Part shown: piece by piece, positions 1 through 6,214 of the stretch
Position numbering within the stretch: position 1 is the stretch's first letter
Layout of the letters: every line of letters starts with the position of its first letter
Origin: Bacteroides fragilis
GTDB lineage: Bacteria; Bacteroidota; Bacteroidia; Bacteroidales; DTGW01
Length of the DNA stretch: 36,023 bases
Direction: 5' to 3'
Assembly: GCA_945889005.1 (NCBI GenBank)
Contig: CAMDBI010000031.1
Location: 1-36,023, forward strand
Made by a program: the position numbers and the translations under genes
The notes under the pieces: model-generated
The model's input: only the letters and a program-made list of their open reading frames with translations
Told to the model about the DNA's origin: nothing
Databases searched by the model: none

Positions 1-20
1 TTGGTTATCTTAGCTGCCAT

Positions 21-117
21 AAAAGATAGTGTTGCTCACCTCAATGGTGATGTGTGTTTTTGTTTGTTTTACACCTCTAAGATACTCATTAATAATATAT
101 TAAGCAAGCTATCTTTT
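21..117. repeat. Imperfect palindrome at the window edge
   Basis: The arms AAAAGATAG (21-29) and CTATCTTTT (109-117) are perfectly complementary. The adjoining bases (30-36 with 103-108) pair imperfectly, and a small inner hairpin TCACC/GGTGA lies at 36-50. The roughly 97-bp element could fold as a cruciform or RNA structure just upstream of the first gene. A recombination site resembling an integron attC is possible, but I see no canonical core box. No gene is seen in 1-176. Confidence 0.45.
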
Positions 118-125
118 GCTTTTTT

Positions 126-162
126 TAGTTTAAATCACTCAATTTAGGATTTATTTAAACTA
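126..162. promoter_or_regulatory. 10-bp inverted repeat upstream of the first gene
   Basis: TAGTTTAAAT (126-135) is the exact reverse complement of ATTTAAACTA (153-162), with a 17-bp spacer. It ends 14 bp before the start codon at 177. The position suits an operator or a 5' UTR hairpin. Function is inferred from position only. Confidence 0.35.
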
Positions 163-176
163 AAAGTATATCAAAA

Positions 177-785
177 ATGGACAATTTAATTAACGACAAT
201 CTATTCAAATTTATTGCTTACGCTATTCCCATCGCTTCATCTATTTTTGGGGCAATCAAAGGTGTTAAAAGTATTAAAGAGTCATCATCTAAACAAAAAA
301 TCAACGAACGAGAAAATTTAGTAAAGATTATTCAAGAGGTAGAACTTTTGAAAATTGACGAAGACTTTAAAAAATCTATAATTGATGAATATAAACGGTT
401 TGTAGTTAAAGCTATAAAAGGGATTGATGTTGCACCGGATAAATATAAAGCAATTATTGATAGTGGCTTGCTAAATAAGTATTCAAACTCTCAAATTAAA
501 ATCTCTAATCGTTTTTTCGAATATCCCGAAAATGGAATAAGCGTAAAAATACCTTGGATAGAGTCCGTAGTCGCAATATTTTATTCTGTTTTCGCATTAA
601 TTTTGATTGTTTTGGGATCTGCTGTATTATTAATTGCAATGAATAATGCACTTGAGTTTTGGCGTTATTTAGTATTAATAGGCTTTTCAATGTTAACATC
701 AGCTTTTGGATTTTACACCATTTCTGTTTTTGTTGCTCCGGTAAACGTAGCAAGAATGATAAAAAAAGACTTAGGAAAAAAATAA
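177..785 (+). CDS. Hypothetical membrane protein, 202 aa
   Basis: I do not recognise a family. The protein has a hydrophobic segment near residues 10-27, a charged, mainly helical middle region (about 30-100, rich in Lys and Glu), and two strong membrane segments at about 131-155 and 165-190, ending in a basic tail (KKDLGKK). This suggests an inner-membrane protein with a sizeable cytoplasmic domain. It stands alone on the plus strand, flanked on both sides by long palindromes (21-117, 791-873 and 956-1090), as expected for a cassette-like accessory gene. The ATG at 177 follows an A-rich leader typical of Bacteroidota. It could belong to a defence or toxin system by context, but nothing in the sequence proves this. 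Confidence 0.65.
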   Translation: MDNLINDNLFKFIAYAIPIASSIFGAIKGVKSIKESSSKQKINERENLVKIIQEVELLKIDEDFKKSIIDEYKRFVVKAIKGIDVAPDKYKAIIDSGLLNKYSNSQIKISNRFFEYPENGISVKIPWIESVVAIFYSVFALILIVLGSAVLLIAMNNALEFWRYLVLIGFSMLTSAFGFYTISVFVAPVNVARMIKKDLGKK

Positions 786-790
786 AATCC

Positions 791-873
791 AGGGCTTTAA
801 ATCCTGCCATTTGGCAAAATGATTAGTTGTTATTAAAGGTATTTTGCCAAATTCCCCCAGTCTTTAAAGCCCT
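791..873. repeat. Two-tier stem-loop after the orphan membrane gene
   Basis: The outer arms AGGGCTTTAAA (791-801) and TTTAAAGCCCT (863-873) are perfectly complementary. So are the inner arms ATTTGGCAAAAT (809-820) and ATTTTGCCAAAT (841-852). Unpaired bulges of 7 and 10 nt separate the two stems. There is no T run after the structure, so it is not a standard intrinsic terminator. The bipartite stem architecture resembles a folded recombination site (attC-like), although no GTTRRRY box is visible. Confidence 0.6.
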
Positions 874-955
874 TCCAAATCCGCTTCACTCCAAAGCGGT
901 CTTTTCATCAATGCCAATGTATGGTTCCGCTGAAGCTTCACCAACAACAAAGCGG

Positions 956-1090
956 TGCGCCACGAATTGCGATAGCTAAGTAACATAATACAAATTATAT
1001 GTTCGCTTCGCACAACCCTGCCGCAGGCGCAACACAGGTTGTCATATAATAGTATTATGTTAAATAGCGGAATTTCAGCGGTGTGGCGCA
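956..1090. repeat. 135-bp composite palindrome
   Basis: Nested inverted arms are visible: TGCGCCAC (956-963) with GTGGCGCA (1083-1090); TAACATAATAC (981-991) with GTATTATGTTA (1052-1062), continuing through ATTATATG/CATATAAT; and ACAACC (1012-1017) with GGTTGT (1037-1042). A small CTGC/GCAG hairpin sits at the tip (1018-1026). The right flank contains GTTAAAT, which fits the attC core GTTRRRY, but its partner on the left does not match perfectly. It is a recombination site, a mobile-element end or a structured RNA; which one is not resolved. Confidence 0.6.
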
Positions 1091-2053
1091 AACATATTTA
1101 ACGGGCACAGCCCGAAAAACAACCGACAATTTCCCCACCTCCCTTTCAAAGGAGCAAGGGCAAAAGAAACTATTTCATATTTCGTGCTTGCGGTACATGC
1201 CGCCTCAGTCGCTGCATTACACTTCGGGCTTACATTCCGTTCGTTCCTCCCTTCATTACAGACCCTGCCGTTACATTTCACTCCTTCACCATCATAAACC
1301 TCAGCACACTTAGCAAGCCTTGTGGTTCCGTTCCTACACCTCAACCCTTGCCTTAAAAATCGGTATAGTTTCTTTTACCCTTGCATCGTGTTCACCCCAA
1401 ACTACCGACAAAACCCCACCACCCTTTAGCGGAGCAGGGCATTGTATTTTTATTGGCTATTAGCTTGCGGCACATGCCCCTTTTTACTCTCCATTACGTT
1501 ACAGGGCTTCGTTCCTTTCGTACCTCTCTCCACTACGACCCTTCCACTCCATTCCGTTTCAAAAGTGCCATAAGCCTCAGCAACGCACTGCAAGCGTAGC
1601 CCCTTCACTGCATTCCACAACTTAACGCCGAGCTTCATTCCACCGCCACAAAAGCAAATATCATGTTCATTTTTAAAGGTATTTGCTTTCATAGCAGTTA
1701 CATTGCGCCCCGGCTATTGTTCCATTCCGTTTGTTACTACCCTTGCCTTTTCCAATCCAATCCAGCGGTATGCCCTGCAATCATGTTTACCCCATAAAAA
1801 AAACTTCGCCAAACCGTCCAACGCAACTAAGCGTCCACTATCTCGCTGCATCCTTCGTAAACTCTCCGTTCGTACCTTACTTCGTTGTTTTCTCGGCTTC
1901 GCTTCGTTACTGTCCACTTACTTATTCCAACACTAATACAACCCATTGAAAAGCAAAATGATATGGTATTTCACAAAAAATAAAAAATAAAGCAAAGGTA
2001 ACCCCTACACGTTCGGGCTGACAAGTCCAAGCCCTTCGGGTTGCGTCAAATTT
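1091..2053. repeat. Pyrimidine-rich non-coding block with diverged repeats
   Basis: I find no convincing gene here; the open frames are short, conflicting and low in coding character. The plus strand is conspicuously C/T-rich and more G+C-rich than its neighbours. Two diverged copies of one unit can be aligned at about 1120-1290 and 1400-1560 (period about 280 bp). They share ACCGACAA, CCCTTT...GGAGCA, GCTTGCGG.ACATGCC and a run of CGTTC/CCTTC motifs. Weaker matches continue near 1700 and 1860. The 13-mer TTTCAGCGGTGTG occurs just before the block (1073-1085) and just after it (2054-2066), as if marking its limits. Confidence 0.5.
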
Positions 2054-2233
2054 TTTCAGCGGTGTGCTTCGCACTTCATTATTCTTTCAAAAAAATTGTG
2101 ACAGCAAGTCTTGCATCCCAACCGTTCCGGGGTAAAAAAGCGGCTTTCTTTTTTCTTTTTTTCTCGTTTTTTCTTCCTTCTTTTAAAAATATGTGTGCGA
2201 AGCAGAGCGAGCAAAACTTTAAACGCGCATACT

Positions 2234-2662
2234 ATGCAAACATTTACCGTAAAATCAGCAGCAGCAAAAGAAGAGAACCCGAAACCTCATTTTTGGGTAC
2301 TTTGCAAAGGAATGAACAGCGGCAAACCGCTTTCAATGTCATGTCCAAACTCATTTAGGGTTGAAACCGAAACCGAAGAAATAAAAGAATCACTTTACTG
2401 GGTGTCGTTTTCGCTGTGGAGGGCTAAGGCTTTTCATCCTTATTTAATTGGTTCGGTTATTCCGTATATCCGCATCGGGGATTACAAGCAACTTATTATC
2501 GAAAAATTAGAGGTAGTTACAGCAAATCCGGCCGAGTTTGCCGATACAGTCAAAAAACTACAATTCATCGAACTGAAGGAAAAACAATTTTTACAAAACT
2601 TAAAACTTATGCAGGAGCTAAAACGGGCGTATGTACATCAATATTTTAACCGTTATCGTTGA
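2234..2662 (+). CDS. DUF6943 family protein, 142 aa
   Basis: The frame is open from an upstream ATG at 2111, but residues encoded before 2234 are low-complexity Phe/Lys sequence, while the family-like sequence begins at MQTFTVK. I therefore start it at 2234. The segments KPHFWVLCKGMNSGKPL, CPNSF, and YWVSFSLWRAKAFHPYLIGS (about residues 22-80) match my memory of DUF6943, a small cytoplasmic family of unknown function found in Bacteroidota accessory and conjugative regions. The C-terminal half is helical and charged. It reads toward a strong convergent terminator at 2678-2721. No catalytic motif is evident. Confidence 0.75.
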   Translation: MQTFTVKSAAAKEENPKPHFWVLCKGMNSGKPLSMSCPNSFRVETETEEIKESLYWVSFSLWRAKAFHPYLIGSVIPYIRIGDYKQLIIEKLEVVTANPAEFADTVKKLQFIELKEKQFLQNLKLMQELKRAYVHQYFNRYR

Positions 2663-2677
2663 GGTATAGCCACAAAA

Positions 2678-2721
2678 AAGCCCGGACTAAACCGGGCTTA
2701 TAGACTCTTTTTGCAAAGAGT
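2678..2721. terminator. Bidirectional terminator between convergent genes
   Basis: AAGCCCGG (2678-2685) pairs with CCGGGCTT (2692-2699). On the minus strand the stem is followed by a TTTTTT run, so it terminates the DUF6266 operon. A second hairpin, ACTCTTT (2704-2710) with AAAGAGT (2715-2721), is followed by TTT on the plus strand and serves the DUF6943 gene. Confidence 0.85.
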
Positions 2722-2733
2722 TTTGATAGGGGA

Positions 2734-2952
2734 CTATTCCCCATCCACAGCAACCTGACTAACCGCTGCCATCACAGCACCAGCAGCCGACATATAACCT
2801 GCAATGGTCACCAGTATTACAGGCATTGCCGGAACAGCTAATATTGCACCTCCGGCAGCAGCTAATGACAGGCCAACAGTTCTAAGTATTTTGAATATTC
2901 TGGGTGTTGGTGCAGTAATCCGCTGAACCAACGATAAATTATTTTGTGTCAT
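2734..2952 (-). CDS. Small Gly/Ala-rich membrane protein, 72 aa
   Basis: A short basic N-terminus (about residues 1-24) is followed by two hydrophobic Gly/Ala/Val-rich stretches (about 27-45 and 45-66) and an acidic end (VDGE). The size, charge layout and small-residue-rich membrane hairpin recall holins or small phage coat and pore proteins, but no named family is certain. It is the last gene of the DUF6266 operon; its start overlaps the end of the upstream 84-aa gene by 14 bp, indicating translational coupling. I recall similar proteins beside DUF6266 genes in other Bacteroidota. Confidence 0.7.
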   Translation of the reverse strand: MTQNNLSLVQRITAPTPRIFKILRTVGLSLAAAGGAILAVPAMPVILVTIAGYMSAAGAVMAAVSQVAVDGE

Positions 2953-3193
2953 CTTTTAGACTTTTAAAAATAAAGGTTTCTACATGCGTAAGCCTTTTTT
3001 CAAGGAATTCAATTTTTTGGTTCATCAAATCGTTTATTCCCTTGAATTCGGTTTTAATAATTGAGGTAGTGGTTTTCACTTCGCCCAGGTCTTTTTCGAC
3101 TCGCTTAAAATCCCTGTGCAATTGTTTTACAAAGAAAGCCACCACCGACAGAAGCAACGAGATAATAACCCCGAATAGTTGAAACTCGTTCAT
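2939..3193 (-). CDS. Small membrane-anchored coiled-coil protein, 84 aa
   Basis: One membrane segment (about residues 6-24) precedes a charged region with heptad-like spacing of hydrophobic residues (about 28-75), typical of a coiled coil. The layout resembles XhlA-type phage haemolysin/holin partners and membrane-tethered spacer proteins, by architecture only. It starts 2 bp after the DUF6266 stop and overlaps the next gene, so the three are surely co-transcribed. Confidence 0.7.
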   Translation of the reverse strand: MNEFQLFGVIISLLLSVVAFFVKQLHRDFKRVEKDLGEVKTTTSIIKTEFKGINDLMNQKIEFLEKRLTHVETFIFKSLKDDTK

Positions 3194-3195
3194 AA

Positions 3196-3945
3196 TTATG
3201 CAACCTCAACAATTGCCAAAGCATTGTACGAACCGTTTTTCAACGGATATTGAACACCATTCATAAGCTGAAAAAACTCAATCTTCAAAAGGTGAACTTT
3301 AATTCCAGTTCCGGCAGGTACTGCGGTTGGGGTAAGCGTTACCGTTGAAGCGGCTGCATTTAATGCAAGATTCTGAACGTTGGTGAGGTTTGCAGCCCAA
3401 ATACCTGTTGCAAAGTTGATGTTTGCCATACCACCAGTAATGCTCATGTGGGTAGCTCCTGCTGGGGCTGCTATATCCGTTGCCGGATTTAAGCCAGTGA
3501 TTGTTATTACACCAGTTGCTGTAACAACCGTATAAGGTTTGTACAAAACACCACTTAACATCGAACTTGCATTGAAATTAAAGCCCTTTAACAAAGCTTT
3601 ACCCGTTGCCAATGCTAACCCGGTTGCAGGGGTTCGTTTACCTCTTACGCTGGTAGCATCGAGTTTAAGCTCATCACTCATTAACTTCGTTACTCTTGAT
3701 GTTACCAACGAGTCAGAAGCATTCAACATCATGTTACGAAGCGCATCCCGTAGAAGCTTTCCGGCAATACCAGCAGCTCCAAATTCTGAATTATTTTCAC
3801 GAGTTCGAGCAAACGCAGGGTCATTGGCGATTTTATCAGCCGATATGCTACTTTTTTCTTTGACGAGAAATTGCCCGTCTTTTTTGTAGAAGGTCATTCC
3901 GCCAACTGTGCCTTCTATCTTAATAATTCCTTTCTGATTAGCCAT
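3196..3945 (-). CDS. DUF6266 family protein, 249 aa
   Basis: The N-terminus (GIIKIEGTVGGMTFYKKDGQ, then a stretch with ANDPAFARTRENNSEF at about residues 40-55) is the signature I associate with DUF6266, a Bacteroidota family with no assigned function. There is no signal peptide. The first half (to about 120) is helical, with NASDSLVTSRVTKLM. The second half (about 125-249) is rich in Thr/Val/Ala/Gly with beta-strand character (VVTATGVITITGLNP), suggesting an Ig-like or fibre-like domain. It is the first gene of a three-gene operon with two small membrane proteins and is divergent from the 64-aa gene at 4157. A structural or exported role is an inference. Confidence 0.8.
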   Translation of the reverse strand: MANQKGIIKIEGTVGGMTFYKKDGQFLVKEKSSISADKIANDPAFARTRENNSEFGAAGIAGKLLRDALRNMMLNASDSLVTSRVTKLMSDELKLDATSVRGKRTPATGLALATGKALLKGFNFNASSMLSGVLYKPYTVVTATGVITITGLNPATDIAAPAGATHMSITGGMANINFATGIWAANLTNVQNLALNAAASTVTLTPTAVPAGTGIKVHLLKIEFFQLMNGVQYPLKNGSYNALAIVEVA

Positions 3946-4091
3946 AATTTACAATTTTAATGGGTTGAACAAAAGTTAATTATCAGCAACATTACTTTAA
4001 AATACTTGCAAATACTATACATACAGCCGTGTAAGGGCATAATTTACCGTTTCGTTCCACTTATTTCCGTTAAACTGTGTATCTTCGTATC

Positions 4092-4135
4092 AAAGTCATA
4101 GTAAAGCCATATTAAAGTCATGGTAAAGCTATGGC
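4092..4135. promoter_or_regulatory. Four tandem 11-bp repeats (iteron-like operator)
   Basis: Four adjacent units start at 4092, 4103, 4114 and 4125, with consensus AAAGYYATRKT. The 11-bp period places each unit close to one helical turn apart, as for cooperative binding of a DNA-binding protein along one face. The array sits 21 bp before the gene at 4157 and about 150 bp before the divergent DUF6266 start. An operator is most likely; a replication iteron array is less likely because no initiator gene is present. Confidence 0.6.
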
Positions 4136-4156
4136 TGGCAAATTTTATTATAAAGG

Positions 4157-4351
4157 ATGTCAAAAAGGATAGTAGTTTATCCAAAAGATGTAATGACCAT
4201 AACCGGACGTTCTGAAAAGTACAGTAGAAACCTGCTAAAGCAGATAAAGCAACAACTCGATAAAGAGAAGCACCAATTTGTTACAGTTTACGAGTTTTGC
4301 CAGTTTACAGGAATGGAACCTGAACAGGTTCAACCGCTTTTGGTCAGTTAA
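4157..4351 (+). CDS. Small putative DNA-binding protein, 64 aa
   Basis: The protein begins KRIVVYPKDVMTITGRSEKY, is strongly basic and helical through about residue 35 (NLLKQIKQQLDKEKHQF), and ends with a second helical segment (EFCQFTGMEPEQVQPLL). I recognise this as a common small Bacteroidota protein type without an assigned function. The layout is compatible with a winged or excisionase-like helix-turn-helix. The four 11-bp repeats directly upstream suggest autoregulation and control of the divergent DUF6266 operon. Confidence 0.6.
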   Translation: MSKRIVVYPKDVMTITGRSEKYSRNLLKQIKQQLDKEKHQFVTVYEFCQFTGMEPEQVQPLLVS

Positions 4352-4577
4352 TGTATTCTCTCTCAAAAACAGGGTTAGAACACACTTGAAAACCTTAACT
4401 ATTCTGCTATCCAGTTCAAAAAATAGTCTGCTTTACTTCCAAAAGTCCTCTAAAATTTGTAATATTGTAATACGATTTGCAGCCAAACCGCTACAAAATA
4501 GTAGTGAGTGATTCGGTGAGTAAAAAATTCGCAAGGTTATAATACATTGTATAATAAGGAGTTTAAAAGGGATTACA

Positions 4578-4652
4578 AATCCCACTCTCTCCGCAATGAA
4601 ATGAAGGAGAGGTGGGATCATGCCAATAATCCCACTCTCTCCGCAATGAAAT
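4578..4652. repeat. 25-bp direct repeat with hairpin potential
   Basis: The same 25-bp sequence (AATCCCACTCTCTCCGCAAT...) is present at 4578-4602 and 4628-4652, a period of 50 bp. Between the copies, GGAGAGGTGGGAT (4606-4618) is nearly the reverse complement of the first copy's ATCCCACTCTCTCC. It is a fragment of a dispersed repeat; two copies are too few for a CRISPR. The rest of 4352-4714 shows no gene. Confidence 0.55.
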
Positions 4653-4714
4653 AGCGTAATACTGTAGAATTGTATTTGCAGAGATATTGTGTATTTATAT
4701 TTCGAAAAATATTA

Positions 4715-4860
4715 ATTATTGATCTAATGTCGTTTAATTAAGAAATATCAACTTTTTAATTACCCCTAAATCCCCTAAAGGGGACTTCATTATCACCCCT
4801 TTAGGGGATGGGGATAAAAAAGAAGAATGTTAACTAAACGACATTGATTATTGATCTAAT
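4715..4860. mobile_element. MITE-like element with terminal inverted repeats
   Basis: Terminal inverted repeats AATGTCGTTTAATTAA (4726-4741) and TTAACTAAACGACATT (4830-4845) differ at one base. They are bracketed by an exact 14-bp direct repeat ATTATTGATCTAAT (4715-4728 and 4847-4860) that may be a target duplication. The core carries CCCCTAAAGGGG and CCCCTTTAGGGG, giving nested stems and no open reading frame. At about 120 bp this fits a non-autonomous miniature element; no transposase is present in the window. Confidence 0.65.
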
Positions 4861-4866
4861 ATTATT

Positions 4867-5036
4867 ATGAAAAACAAACTCCTATCATTTTCAATGTTGA
4901 TGACATTATAATGACCGACAGACGATTTTCAAAATCCTTGTTTACCAACATCACCGAAATATTTACCAGCCGCGAAATGCTTACCGGTAATCAACATAGC
5001 GTTGAGGGGGTTAATGGAAGGTGTATTATTCTTTAA
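4867..5036 (+). pseudogene. Possible decayed small ORF(s)
   Basis: An ATG at 4867 opens a signal-peptide-like start (MKNKLLSFSMLMTL) that stops after 14 codons. The overlapping frame from 4911 encodes 41 residues (MTDRRFSKSL...). Neither matches a family I know. This may be the remnant of a secreted-protein gene disrupted near the MITE at 4715-4860, or simple chance. The evidence is weak. Confidence 0.2.
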
Positions 5037-5056
5037 GTTTCAAATGAAATAAATTT

Positions 5057-5467
5057 TTAACAATAATATTTTATAAGTTCAACAAGCGATGTTTGGACAA
5101 CAGGTTTGGTCATATAGGCATTGAAGCCGGCACTTAAAAATTTTTCACGATCGCCTTGCATCGCGTATGCAGTTAAAGCTATGATTGGTATTGTAGGGTT
5201 TAATTTTTTGATTCGAAGCATTGCTTCCATACCATTTAAAACCGGCATTTGAATATCCATTAATATCGCATTCGCATTGTTGTCGAATTTGAAATAATCT
5301 ACCGCTTCCAAACCATTTTGAACCCAATCAATCTTTGCTTCTGTGATATTTAAATATTCTCGAAGTAAAAAAAAATTAGTATCATCATCTTCAGCAACAA
5401 GTATTGTCTTGCCCTTTAAGCAGCCAATTAGAAAGCTTTTGTCCTTCGTTGGTTTTGTTAATTCCAT
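5057..5467 (-). CDS. Single-domain response regulator (REC), 136 aa
   Basis: One receiver domain fills nearly the whole protein, with no output domain. The acidic pocket E26-D27 (VAEDD), the phospho-acceptor D71 (ILMDIQMPVLNG), T99 (ALTAYA) and K121 (MTKP) are all present, so it should be phosphorylatable. It closely resembles the C-terminal receiver of the hybrid kinase encoded at 6215-7960. It lies downstream of recR on the same strand (101-bp gap). A role as a phosphate shuttle or sink for that kinase is an inference. Confidence 0.9.
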   Translation of the reverse strand: MELTKPTKDKSFLIGCLKGKTILVAEDDDTNFFLLREYLNITEAKIDWVQNGLEAVDYFKFDNNANAILMDIQMPVLNGMEAMLRIKKLNPTIPIIALTAYAMQGDREKFLSAGFNAYMTKPVVQTSLVELIKYYC

Positions 5468-5568
5468 TTTTATTAACTTTCAAATTTGATACTCTAAGTT
5501 AAATAAAAAAAACGAACTAATTTATAATATTGTAAGGTATATTTAAGGTATTTTATTATTTACAAGTG

Positions 5569-6183
5569 TCACATATTAAATGGAATGCGATTAATTATAG
5601 ATTTTCCTAGGGTTACCTCATCGGTATACTCTAGTTCGTCGCCAATAGAGACACCTCTAGAGAGTGTCGATATTATTATTCCATACTTCGAGATTTTTCT
5701 GAAAAGGTAAAAATTTGTTGTGTCGCCTTCCATGGTAGTACTTAAAGCCAATATAATTTCTTTAACAGAACCTGAAGCTGCTTTTTTTTCGAGATTTTCT
5801 ATGTTAAGATCCGATGGTCCTATGCCATCCATAGGAGAGATAATACCTCCCAAAACATGATATATTCCATGATATTGTCCGGTATTTTCTATAGATATTA
5901 CATCCCTAATATTTTCAACTACCGAAACGGTAGAATGATCGCGGGTAGGGTCGATGCAAATATTGCAAATATCGCTATCGCTAAGATTGTGACAATTTTT
6001 GCAAAATTTAATATTGTCGTGTAACGAGCTTAATATTTCTCCAAATTTATTTACTTTAGTTGAATCTTGTCTTAGAAGATGAAGCACCAATCGAAGTGCG
6101 GTTTTTCGACCAATACCCGGAAGGCTTTCAAATACTTTAACAGCTTCTTCTAATGTTTTTGATGGGTAATGATGGTTGTCCAT
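5569..6183 (-). CDS. recR: Recombination mediator RecR
   Basis: RecR works with RecF/RecO to load RecA onto SSB-coated gaps. The 204-aa length is typical. The helix-hairpin-helix [17 protein letters not shown] lies at 21-37, and the four zinc-finger cysteines C61, C64, C73 and C76 are followed by the Toprim region from about 82 (TVSVVEN) through [12 protein letters not shown] and the later MEGDTT segment. It sits 31 bp after the hybrid kinase gene on the same strand, probably co-transcribed by proximity rather than by pathway. Confidence 0.95.
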   Translation of the reverse strand: MDNHHYPSKTLEEAVKVFESLPGIGRKTALRLVLHLLRQDSTKVNKFGEILSSLHDNIKFCKNCHNLSDSDICNICIDPTRDHSTVSVVENIRDVISIENTGQYHGIYHVLGGIISPMDGIGPSDLNIENLEKKAASGSVKEIILALSTTMEGDTTNFYLFRKISKYGIIISTLSRGVSIGDELEYTDEVTLGKSIINRIPFNM

Positions 6184-6214
6184 TAAAATATGGAGTATTT
6201 AGAAATTAGATAAA

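Noticed and set aside
956-1090. Canonical integron attC site
   Set aside because: The right side fits GTTRRRY but the left side does not give RYYYAAC, and no integrase is visible; kept only as a possibility in the findings.
864-1949. Several 60-90 residue open frames on both strands
   Set aside because: They conflict with one another, have unusual residue composition, and lie in the pyrimidine-rich repeat block. No start context or family resemblance supports them.
2111-2233. N-terminal extension of the DUF6943 protein
   Set aside because: The frame is open, but the extension is low-complexity and the family-like sequence begins at 2234.
2041-2358. 105-residue frame overlapping the DUF6943 gene
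   Set aside because: It runs in another frame over the start of the recognised gene and is low-complexity Phe/Lys sequence at its beginning.
4092-4135. Plasmid-type replication origin
   Set aside because: The iterons are short and few, there is no DnaA box cluster or A+T-rich melting region that stands out, and no replication initiator gene is visible.
4578-4652. CRISPR-like repeat
   Set aside because: Only two copies and one spacer are present, the spacer is partly complementary to the repeat, and there are no cas genes.
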